Source: an uncultured Mycolicibacterium sp.
GTDB lineage: Bacteria; Actinomycetota; Actinomycetes; Mycobacteriales; Mycobacteriaceae
Direction of reading: 5' to 3'
DNA: 6,428 nt
Assembly (NCBI RefSeq): GCF_937941905.1
Contig: NZ_CALDGS010000039.1
Location: 1-6,428, forward strand
A model generated the notes under the pieces. It made no database searches and was not told the origin of the DNA. It saw only the letters and a program-made list of their open reading frames with translations. A program made the translations under genes and the position numbers. Of this stretch, positions 1 to 6,428 are shown one piece after another (within the stretch, counting starts at the first letter, position 1; every line of letters begins with the position of its first letter).

Positions 1-2639
<2,639 letters not shown>

Positions 2640-2646
2640 CGAAGTA

Positions 2647-2653
2647 CCTTCCT
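2647..2653 (-). promoter_or_regulatory. Ribosome binding site of uvrA, supports the TTG start
   Basis: On the minus strand AGGAAGG lies 7 bases before the TTG at 2639. No in-frame ATG or GTG in this position would preserve the conserved ADRLIVKGA N-terminus, so the site fixes a non-ATG start. Confidence 0.8.
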
Positions 2654-2682
2654 GTCCCCTACCCCCGAGACGCTTCCGGACC

Positions 2683-2705
2683 ATGCTAGGTGCGACCACC
2701 GACAT
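2683..2705 (-). promoter_or_regulatory. RecA-independent DNA-damage (PafBC-type) promoter of uvrA
   Basis: The minus strand reads ATGTCGGTG, an 8-base spacer, then TAGCAT. This matches the mycobacterial RecA-independent damage promoter consensus tTGTCRgtg-N8-TAnnnT at every position except the first, weakly conserved base, with exact spacing. In mycobacteria this motif marks genes activated by the PafBC regulator, and uvrA is a known damage-inducible gene. A start of transcription about 7 bases past the -10 would give a leader of roughly 35 bases before the TTG at 2639. The match is seen directly; the regulator is inferred from the motif. Confidence 0.75.
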
Positions 2706-2706
2706 G

Positions 2707-2723
2707 CTGCCCGCCGCGGGCAG
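2707..2723. repeat. Inverted repeat in the uvrA/hydrolase divergent promoter
   Basis: CTGCCCG and CGGGCAG form a perfect 7-bp inverted repeat around CCG. It lies one base upstream of the uvrA damage motif, and its right arm overlaps the first two bases of the AGGAAG (2722-2727) that precedes the plus-strand hydrolase. It could be a protein site or a leader hairpin; in such GC-rich DNA it may also be chance. Confidence 0.4.
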
Positions 2724-2733
2724 GAAGTAACGT
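2722..2733 (+). promoter_or_regulatory. Overlapping Shine-Dalgarno and possible leaderless -10 for the hydrolase
   Basis: AGGAAG (2722-2727) is followed directly by TAACGT (2728-2733), a TAnnnT -10 type hexamer. The hexamer ends 7 bases before the A of ATG 2741, the spacing expected for a leaderless mycobacterial transcript. AGGAAG is 13 bases from that ATG, too far for a normal ribosome site, but only 4 bases from an in-frame GTG at 2732. The two readings imply different starts. No convincing -35 was seen. Confidence 0.35.
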
Positions 2734-2740
2734 GACCACC

Positions 2741-3418
2741 ATGACAGTCGTCACCGACAACTACACCGGCCACGTCGAGCCGGGCACCGCGGCTCGGCGG
2801 GTGCTGCCGGGAGCGACGATCATCAAGGCGTCGGTCGGCCCGATGGACAACAACGCCTACCTCATCAGTTGTACCCGGACCGGTGAGACGCTGCTCATCG
2901 ACGCCGCCAACGACGCGGCGATCCTGCTCGACCTGATCGAGCGGTTCGCGCCCACGCTGTCGCTGATCGTGACCAGCCACCAGCACTACGACCACTGGCA
3001 GGCGCTGGCGGCGGTGGTGGAGGCGACCGGGGCGCCGACCGCCGCGCACGCGCTGGACGCCGACCCGCTGCCGGTGCGGCCGGACCGGATCCTGGCGCAC
3101 GGCGACGTGGTCGAGGTCGGCGACCTGCGCTTCGACGTGATCCATCTGCGCGGGCACACCCCCGGTTCGGTGGCGCTGGCGCTGAGCGGACCGCCCGCCG
3201 GTGACGCCACCCACGTGTTCACCGGTGACTGCCTGTTCCCGGGCGGTGTGGGCAAGACTTGGCAACCGGGAGACTTCGAGCAGCTGCTCTCCGACGTGAC
3301 GGAACGGCTGTTCGGGGTCTATCCGGACTCGACGGTGATCTATCCCGGTCACGGCGATGACACCACGCTGGGCGCGGAGCGTCCCAGCCTGCCGGAGTGG
3401 AAGAAACGCGGCTGGTAA
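2741..3418 (+). CDS. Metallo-beta-lactamase-fold hydrolase, glyoxalase II-like (Rv1637c-type)
   Basis: A 225-residue cytoplasmic metallo-beta-lactamase-fold protein with no signal peptide. The full metal-binding set is visible: SHQHYDH (His80, His82, Asp84, His85), GHTPGS (His139), TGDCLF (Asp163) and YPGHGD (His204), the pattern of dinuclear-zinc glyoxalase II and related thioesterases. The layout and the short C-terminus after PGHGDDT recall M. tuberculosis Rv1637c, which also lies beside uvrA. The true substrate is unknown; a mycothiol thioester or another acyl thioester is possible but is inference. The start was placed at ATG 2741, giving MTVVTDNYTGHVE; an in-frame GTG at 2732 adds three residues and has a better-placed AGGAAG. 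It is divergent from uvrA and only 12 bases upstream of the aldolase, so the two are probably co-transcribed. Confidence 0.92.
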   Translation: MTVVTDNYTGHVEPGTAARRVLPGATIIKASVGPMDNNAYLISCTRTGETLLIDAANDAAILLDLIERFAPTLSLIVTSHQHYDHWQALAAVVEATGAPTAAHALDADPLPVRPDRILAHGDVVEVGDLRFDVIHLRGHTPGSVALALSGPPAGDATHVFTGDCLFPGGVGKTWQPGDFEQLLSDVTERLFGVYPDSTVIYPGHGDDTTLGAERPSLPEWKKRGW

Positions 3419-3419
3419 C

Positions 3420-3425
3420 GGAAGG
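3420..3425 (+). promoter_or_regulatory. Ribosome binding site of the aldolase, supports ATG 3431
   Basis: GGAAGG ends 5 bases before ATG 3431. An in-frame GTG at 3425 overlaps this site and would lack a spaced Shine-Dalgarno, so the ATG is preferred. Confidence 0.7.
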
Positions 3426-3430
3426 TGGAA

Positions 3431-4315
3431 ATGAACAGCGAGCAGTTCAACAAGGTCAAGAGCGGCGCCGGCTTCATCGCGGCGCTCGATCAGAGCGGCG
3501 GCAGCACCCCCAAGGCGCTCCGGCTGTACGGCATCCCGGAGGACGCCTACAGCACCGACGAGCAGATGTTCGACCTGGTGCACCAGATGCGGACCCGCAT
3601 CATCACCAGCCCGGCGTTCAACGGTGACCGGATCGTGGGCGCGATCCTGTTCGAGAACACGATGGACCGCACCATCGAGGGCCGGCCGTCGGCCGACTAC
3701 CTGTGGAACGTCAAGAAGGTGGTGCCGTTCCTGAAGATCGACAAGGGGCTGGCCGAGGAGAAGGACGGCGCCCAGACCATGAAGCCGATGCCGGGCCTCG
3801 ACGAGCTGCTGGACCGTGCGGTGGCCAACGGCATCTTCGGCACCAAGGAGCGCTCGGTGATCAAGCTGCCGGGTGCCGGCCTGCAGGCCGTGGTGGACCA
3901 GCAGTTCGAGGTCGCCCGGCAGGTGCTGGCCAAGGGCCTGGTGCCGATCATCGAGCCCGAGGTCGACATCAAGAGCCCGCAGAAGGCCGAGGCCGAGGAC
4001 CAGCTCAAGGCCGCGCTGCTGGCCGGCGTCGACGCGCTGGCCGATGACCAGCAGGTCATGCTGAAGCTGACCCTGCCGGACGTGGACAACCTCTACAAGG
4101 AGCTCGTCGACCATCCGAAGGTGCTGCGCGTGGTCGCGCTGTCGGGCGGCTACAGCCGCGAGGAGGCCTGCGCCCGGCTGGCCCGCAACAACGGCATGAT
4201 CGCCAGCTTCTCGCGCGCCTTCACCGAGGGCCTGACCGCCCAGCAGAGCGACGAGGAGTTCAACGCGACGCTGGACAAGTCGATCGCCGAGATCTTCGCC
4301 GCGTCCAACACCTAG
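3431..4315 (+). CDS. fda: Class I fructose-bisphosphate aldolase, Gram-positive (staphylococcal) type
   Basis: This 294-residue enzyme should interconvert fructose 1,6-bisphosphate with dihydroxyacetone phosphate and glyceraldehyde 3-phosphate through a Schiff base, without metal. The N-terminal FIAALDQSGGSTPKAL (15-30), MRTRIITSPAF (53-63), TMKPMPGLDELL (117-128) and LSGGYSREEAC (237-247) are typical of the short class I aldolases of staphylococci. Both catalytic residues fall exactly where known for that group: Glu175 in VPIIEPE and Lys212 in VMLKLTLP. Length is normal for the family (about 296). It follows the hydrolase by 12 bases and was read from ATG 3431. Base composition looks like that of its neighbours, so any acquisition is not recent or has been ameliorated. 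M. tuberculosis, as I recall, has only a class II aldolase and lacks a gene at this spot. A strong hairpin follows the stop by 5 bases. Confidence 0.95.
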   Translation: MNSEQFNKVKSGAGFIAALDQSGGSTPKALRLYGIPEDAYSTDEQMFDLVHQMRTRIITSPAFNGDRIVGAILFENTMDRTIEGRPSADYLWNVKKVVPFLKIDKGLAEEKDGAQTMKPMPGLDELLDRAVANGIFGTKERSVIKLPGAGLQAVVDQQFEVARQVLAKGLVPIIEPEVDIKSPQKAEAEDQLKAALLAGVDALADDQQVMLKLTLPDVDNLYKELVDHPKVLRVVALSGGYSREEACARLARNNGMIASFSRAFTEGLTAQQSDEEFNATLDKSIAEIFAASNT

Positions 4316-4320
4316 TCCGC

Positions 4321-4362
4321 GTGCGGTGGCCCGCCCGGCACCGGGCGGGCCCCGACCCGCAC
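4321..4362. terminator. Bidirectional hairpin between convergent aldolase and stress-protein genes
   Basis: A perfect 10-bp stem, GGCCCGCCCG at 4328-4337 and its complement at 4342-4351, closes a GCAC loop. Flanking GTGCGG (4321-4326) and CCGCAC (4357-4362) can extend it across an internal loop. There is no T-run on either side, which is common for mycobacterial hairpin terminators. It begins 5 bases after the aldolase stop and lies about 30 bases past the stop of the stress-protein gene, so it can serve both. Confidence 0.7.
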
Positions 4363-4393
4363 CGTGGTCGCTGCGCGGGCCGGAGCGGGCCGG

Positions 4394-4840
4394 CTACGCC
4401 GTGGTGTGGACGATGAGCACGTCGATCTTGGACCGCCGCGCCACGTTGGCCGGCACCGAGCCGAGCAGCCGCCCGGCGATGGTGGAGAGCCCCACGTTGC
4501 CGACGACGAGCAGGTCCGCCTGGACGTCGTCGGCGAGCTGCACCAGCGCGTCGACCGGGGCCCCGACCACCGGGCGTTCCTCGATGTCCTGCGCCCCGGC
4601 GGCCTTGGCGCGGTCGCGGGCCTCGCGCAGGATCGCGTAGATGGGCGCGTTGCCGGACATCTTGTAGCCCTCGTCCTTCAGGACGTCGGCGGCACGCTGG
4701 TCCTCGCTCTGCGGGAAGTACGCGGTCGCGATGATCAGCTTCGCGCCCGATTCGCCGGCGAGCTGGCCGGCCTTGTCGACCGCGCGCAGTGACGAGTCCG
4801 AGCCGTCGGTGCCGACGACGATCGTCTTGTAGGCGCCCAT
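4394..4840 (-). CDS. Universal stress protein, Rv1636/TB15.3-type
   Basis: A 148-residue single-domain UspA-family protein, cytoplasmic. The N-terminus MGAYKTIVVGTDGSDSS holds the nucleotide-binding Asp12, and the C-terminal half holds the complete ATP-type loop G-x2-G-x9-G-S/T: Gly114, Gly117, then Gly127-Ser128 in GNVGLSTIAGRLLGS. The sequence closely resembles M. tuberculosis Rv1636 (146 residues) as I remember it; that protein and its M. smegmatis counterpart have been reported to bind cAMP, so a cAMP-binding role is likely here by homology. The start is ATG 4840, with GGGAGGA 5 bases upstream; the frame stays open further upstream but without family similarity. It is convergent with the aldolase and about 275 bases from the thioesterase, so it is probably its own unit. 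Confidence 0.96.
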   Translation of the reverse strand: MGAYKTIVVGTDGSDSSLRAVDKAGQLAGESGAKLIIATAYFPQSEDQRAADVLKDEGYKMSGNAPIYAILREARDRAKAAGAQDIEERPVVGAPVDALVQLADDVQADLLVVGNVGLSTIAGRLLGSVPANVARRSKIDVLIVHTTA

Positions 4841-4845
4841 CCGTG

Positions 4846-4852
4846 TCCTCCC
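4846..4852 (-). promoter_or_regulatory. Ribosome binding site of the universal stress protein
   Basis: GGGAGGA on the minus strand lies 5 bases before ATG 4840. This decides the start against the longer open frame, which continues upstream to about 5056. Confidence 0.75.
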
Positions 4853-4876
4853 AGTGTCCGTTGCACCGCCACCGAG

Positions 4877-4882
4877 ACAGTA
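4877..4882 (-). promoter_or_regulatory. Possible -10 element of the universal stress protein
   Basis: TACTGT on the minus strand fits TAnnnT and would place the transcript start near 4870, a leader of about 30 bases that includes the GGGAGGA. No clear -35 was found at 17-18 bases. A second TAnnnT candidate, TACCAT, is at 4963-4968. Confidence 0.3.
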
Positions 4883-5027
4883 ACGCGTGACCGGTTTGCG
4901 GTGCCGCGATTCCCGCGATGCGGGTTGCTGCCAGTCTCGAAAAGCTGCCTCTACCGGCAACGATGGTAATGACCGCGGGGCGCGGCGGAACGCCGAAGTG
5001 ATGCGGTCCACGCCGGCGGCACGGTTT

Positions 5028-5055
5028 TGGCCCGGATTACGGGTAATCCGGGCCA
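5028..5055 (-). terminator. Hairpin downstream of the acyl-CoA thioesterase
   Basis: A perfect 13-bp inverted repeat (TGGCCCGGATTAC and its complement) is separated by only two bases, so the folded RNA would have a slightly shorter stem with a small loop. It lies about 60 bases past the thioesterase stop in the direction of its transcription and lacks a U-run. It would isolate the stress-protein gene from read-through. A protein-binding operator is the alternative. Confidence 0.6.
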
Positions 5056-5114
5056 CACCGTCGTTGTCGGTGCGGCGCAGGTCATTCCGTGACGGGCAGG
5101 GCGTCGCGCCGGAT

Positions 5115-5960
5115 TCAGCGCCGGTCGCGGCCGAAGTACAGCTCCTGGGTGGCGGTGCAGATCAGGTCGCCGCCACGGTTGTACATGACACCGGTGGCCA
5201 GCCCGCGCCCGGCCACCCCGCTCGGCGAGACGGCGTCGGCGAGCACCCAGTCGTTGAGATCGGCCGGGCGGTGGAACCAGACCGCGTGGTCGATGAGCGC
5301 GTTGAAGGTGTGCGCGGCGGAGGTACGGCGCGCCACCAGAGCGGTCTCCAGCATGGACACCCCGGAGTGGTAGGTCAGCAGCGCGGCGTTCAGCACCGGG
5401 TCGTCCGGAACGGAATCCACTGGGCGCCACCACATCCGGATCCGCGGCGGAGCCTCCGGCAGGTCCATCGCCAGCCGCGGCGGCGGATCGATGTAGCGAC
5501 GTTCGACGGGACGCTCCCGGATCCAGAGACCGTTGAATTCGTCTGCATAGCAAGCGAGTTGCTCATGCACTGGCGGAAGCGCCTCGGGGGCGGGAACTTC
5601 CGGCATGGGCTGGTGGTACTCCATGGTCTCCAGGGCCGCGCTGAACGACACGTGGGCCTCGAGCAGCACCTCGCCGCGCTGCACCGCGGTGACCCGCCGG
5701 GTGGACAGCGTGCCGCCGTCGCGGAGCCCGGTGACGTGCATGTCCACCGGGTAGCGGGCGTCCCCGGCACGCAGGAAGTAGGCGTGGAAGCTGTGCGGCA
5801 CCCGGCCGGGGGCGGTGCGGCCGCCCGCCACCAGGGCCTGTGCGGCGATGTGCCCGCCGGCGATGTGATGGGTCGGGTCGTCGAGCTGGTGGGCGACGAA
5901 GTCGAGGTCACCGACCTGCCTGACGTCGAGGGAGTCCAGCAACTCGGTCAACTGCGGCAT
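5115..5960 (-). CDS. Acyl-CoA thioesterase II, TesB family (double hot-dog)
   Basis: This family hydrolyses acyl-CoA to free fatty acid and CoA. At 281 residues it has the usual TesB length with two hot-dog halves: the first carries GGHIAAQAL (35-43) and VPHSFHAYFLRAGD (54-67), matching the TesB GGQ..QAL and HSFHxYFLRPGD motifs; the second carries LIDHAVWFHRP (222-232) with the family's catalytic Asp (Asp224), and ATQE with Gln272. The position of the third catalytic residue, Thr in E. coli TesB, appears to be Ser245-Pro246. It looks like a paralogue distinct from M. tuberculosis TesB2, so no symbol is given. Start ATG 5960 is chosen; an in-frame GTG at 5966 is possible. Neither has a good Shine-Dalgarno. 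It lies about 54 bases after the Pro/Ala-rich gene on the same strand, with no visible promoter, so co-transcription is likely. Confidence 0.93.
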   Translation of the reverse strand: MPQLTELLDSLDVRQVGDLDFVAHQLDDPTHHIAGGHIAAQALVAGGRTAPGRVPHSFHAYFLRAGDARYPVDMHVTGLRDGGTLSTRRVTAVQRGEVLLEAHVSFSAALETMEYHQPMPEVPAPEALPPVHEQLACYADEFNGLWIRERPVERRYIDPPPRLAMDLPEAPPRIRMWWRPVDSVPDDPVLNAALLTYHSGVSMLETALVARRTSAAHTFNALIDHAVWFHRPADLNDWVLADAVSPSGVAGRGLATGVMYNRGGDLICTATQELYFGRDRR

Positions 5961-5966
5961 GGTCAC

Positions 5967-5983
5967 CGGGGCATCATGCCCCG
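5967..5983. repeat. 17-bp palindrome at the thioesterase translation start
   Basis: CGGGGCAT and ATGCCCCG form perfect 8-bp arms around a single C. The palindrome ends 6 bases before ATG 5960 and abuts the alternative GTG 5966, occupying the place of the ribosome binding site. The near absence of a spacer favours a dimeric DNA-binding site over an RNA hairpin, though a stem of 7 with a 3-base loop is possible. Confidence 0.5.
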
Positions 5984-6014
5984 CCCCGCCGGGCGGCCGC
6001 GATCCGGGGTCGGG

Positions 6015-6428
6015 TCACCAGGGTTCGCGGGCGACCGGGGCGGCGGGGCCGGCCTCGGCGGCGGGCGCATCGGCCTCGGCCGACCAGGCCGTGCCCTCGC
6101 AGACCAGGTCCCGCGGGACCGGGATCTCGCTGGGCAGCGGCAGGCCGAGGCCGGGCACCGAGGTGGGCAGCGGCACCCCGGACAGCGGCAGGGCCGGGAC
6201 GCCACCACCGCCACCGCCGGCGGCGGGCGGGGTGGCCGCGGTGTGCTCGATGACGGCCGCCTCCGCGGGCGAGGCCTCGGCCGGGGCGGCCGCCGCGGCG
6301 GCGGCGTCGGGCACCGTCTCGGGTTCCGGCCCGGCCGGCGGGGCGGGTTCGCCGGGGGCGGGTTCGCCCGGCGGGGTGACTGCCTCGGCCGGAGCAGGCT
6401 CGGCGGGAGCAGGCTCGGCGGGAACGGG
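6015..6428 (-). CDS. Pro/Ala/Glu-rich protein of unknown function, 3' end only
   Basis: The last 137 codons of a gene whose 5' end is outside the window; the frame is open to the edge and stops with TGA at 6015. The visible part is low-complexity and probably unstructured: five-residue units PAEPA and PGEPA near the edge, an Ala-rich stretch, a run of six glycines, then a Pro/Leu segment (GVPLPTSVPGLGLPLPSEIP) leading to VCEGTAWSAEAD and a C-terminal REPW. I do not recognise the family. Such tails occur in mycobacterial cell-envelope or secreted proteins, but no signal peptide or membrane segment can be judged from this part. Coding is supported by codon pattern, by repeats that are multiples of three, and by position in line with the thioesterase. 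An overlapping frame (stop at 5963) is judged a shadow. Confidence 0.75.
   Translation of the reverse strand, partial: PVPAEPAPAEPAPAEAVTPPGEPAPGEPAPPAGPEPETVPDAAAAAAAPAEASPAEAAVIEHTAATPPAAGGGGGGVPALPLSGVPLPTSVPGLGLPLPSEIPVPRDLVCEGTAWSAEADAPAAEAGPAAPVAREPW
6341..6370 (-). repeat. Tandem 15-base repeat coding PGEPA units
   Basis: Two adjacent 15-base copies (6341-6355 and 6356-6370) differ at one base. In the frame of the Pro/Ala-rich gene they encode the GEPAPGEPAP stretch. Confidence 0.7.
6391..6420 (-). repeat. Tandem 15-base repeat coding PAEPA units
   Basis: Two identical adjacent 15-base copies, GGAGCAGGCTCGGCG on the plus strand at 6391-6405 and 6406-6420, with a third, diverged copy starting at 6421 and running off the window. 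They encode PAEPA units and keep frame. Confidence 0.8.

Larger units (their letters stand above)
4841..5114. other. Non-coding stretch between stress-protein and thioesterase genes
   Basis: This 274-base gap separates the stress-protein 5' end from the thioesterase 3' end. It holds the ribosome site and candidate -10 listed for the stress protein, a small inverted repeat CCCGC-GAT-GCGGG (4912-4924), and the 13-bp hairpin at 5028-5055. It has a somewhat AT-richer patch around 4930-4970, unlike the surrounding coding DNA. No convincing small gene or RNA gene was recognised. Confidence 0.6.

Noticed and set aside
4326..4792. Plus-strand frames opposite the universal stress protein
   Set aside because: They are antisense shadows of a gene with clear UspA motifs and have no ribosome sites or family features.
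4841..5056. An N-terminal extension of the universal stress protein
   Set aside because: The frame is open, but the family N-terminus begins at ATG 4840, a good Shine-Dalgarno sits at 4846-4852, and the extension resembles no UspA sequence.
5064..5080. TTGTCGGTG on the plus strand, a perfect upstream half of the damage-promoter motif
   Set aside because: The hexamer at the required 8-base spacing is GTCATT, not TAnnnT, and the direction points into the 3' end of the thioesterase with no gene to serve.
5963..6214. An 83-codon minus-strand frame over the end of the Pro/Ala-rich gene
   Set aside because: It overlaps the better-supported frame that runs to the window edge with in-frame repeats; its translation is Arg/Pro/Cys-rich like a GC shadow. 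Only its last four codons are discussed, as a possible upstream frame.

Overview
The window reads as chromosomal DNA of a mycobacterium, most likely a fast-growing Mycolicibacterium-type species. It is very GC-rich, and UvrA, the metallo-hydrolase and the universal stress protein all look strongly mycobacterial. The neighbourhood resembles the M. tuberculosis segment Rv1636 (universal stress protein) - Rv1637c (metallo-beta-lactamase-fold protein) - Rv1638 (uvrA), seen here in the opposite orientation. One extra gene, a class I fructose-bisphosphate aldolase, sits between the Rv1637c-like and Rv1636-like genes. These comparisons come from memory of the families; no search was run.

Layout. Positions 1-2639 (minus): uvrA, complete at its 5' end and cut by the window edge about 90 codons before its stop. 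Positions 2640-2740: a divergent promoter region with a good match to the mycobacterial RecA-independent DNA-damage (PafBC-type) promoter motif facing uvrA. Positions 2741-4315 (plus): a two-gene unit of a metallo-hydrolase and a class I aldolase, with 12 bases between them. Positions 4316-4393: the convergent gap, holding a strong GC hairpin. Positions 4394-4840 (minus): a universal stress protein. Positions 4841-5114: a non-coding stretch with the probable stress-protein promoter and the hairpin that ends the next unit. Positions 5115-5960 (minus): an acyl-CoA thioesterase II (TesB family). Positions 6015-6428 (minus): the 3' end of an unrecognised Pro/Ala/Glu-rich protein built partly from five-residue repeats.

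How the genes fit together. uvrA is a housekeeping and damage-inducible nucleotide excision repair gene and shares only its promoter region with the hydrolase-aldolase pair. That pair is plausibly a small carbon-metabolism or carbonyl-detoxification unit: the aldolase makes or uses triose phosphates, and the hydrolase resembles glyoxalase II-like thioesterases. The substrate link is inference. The stress protein is a stand-alone gene between two hairpins. The thioesterase has no clear promoter or Shine-Dalgarno of its own and probably shares a transcript with the Pro/Ala-rich gene; a 17-bp palindrome covers its translation start region. I saw no CRISPR array, mobile element, tRNA, rRNA or obvious defence system. 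Apart from the extra aldolase gene, the window looks like ordinary chromosomal sequence.
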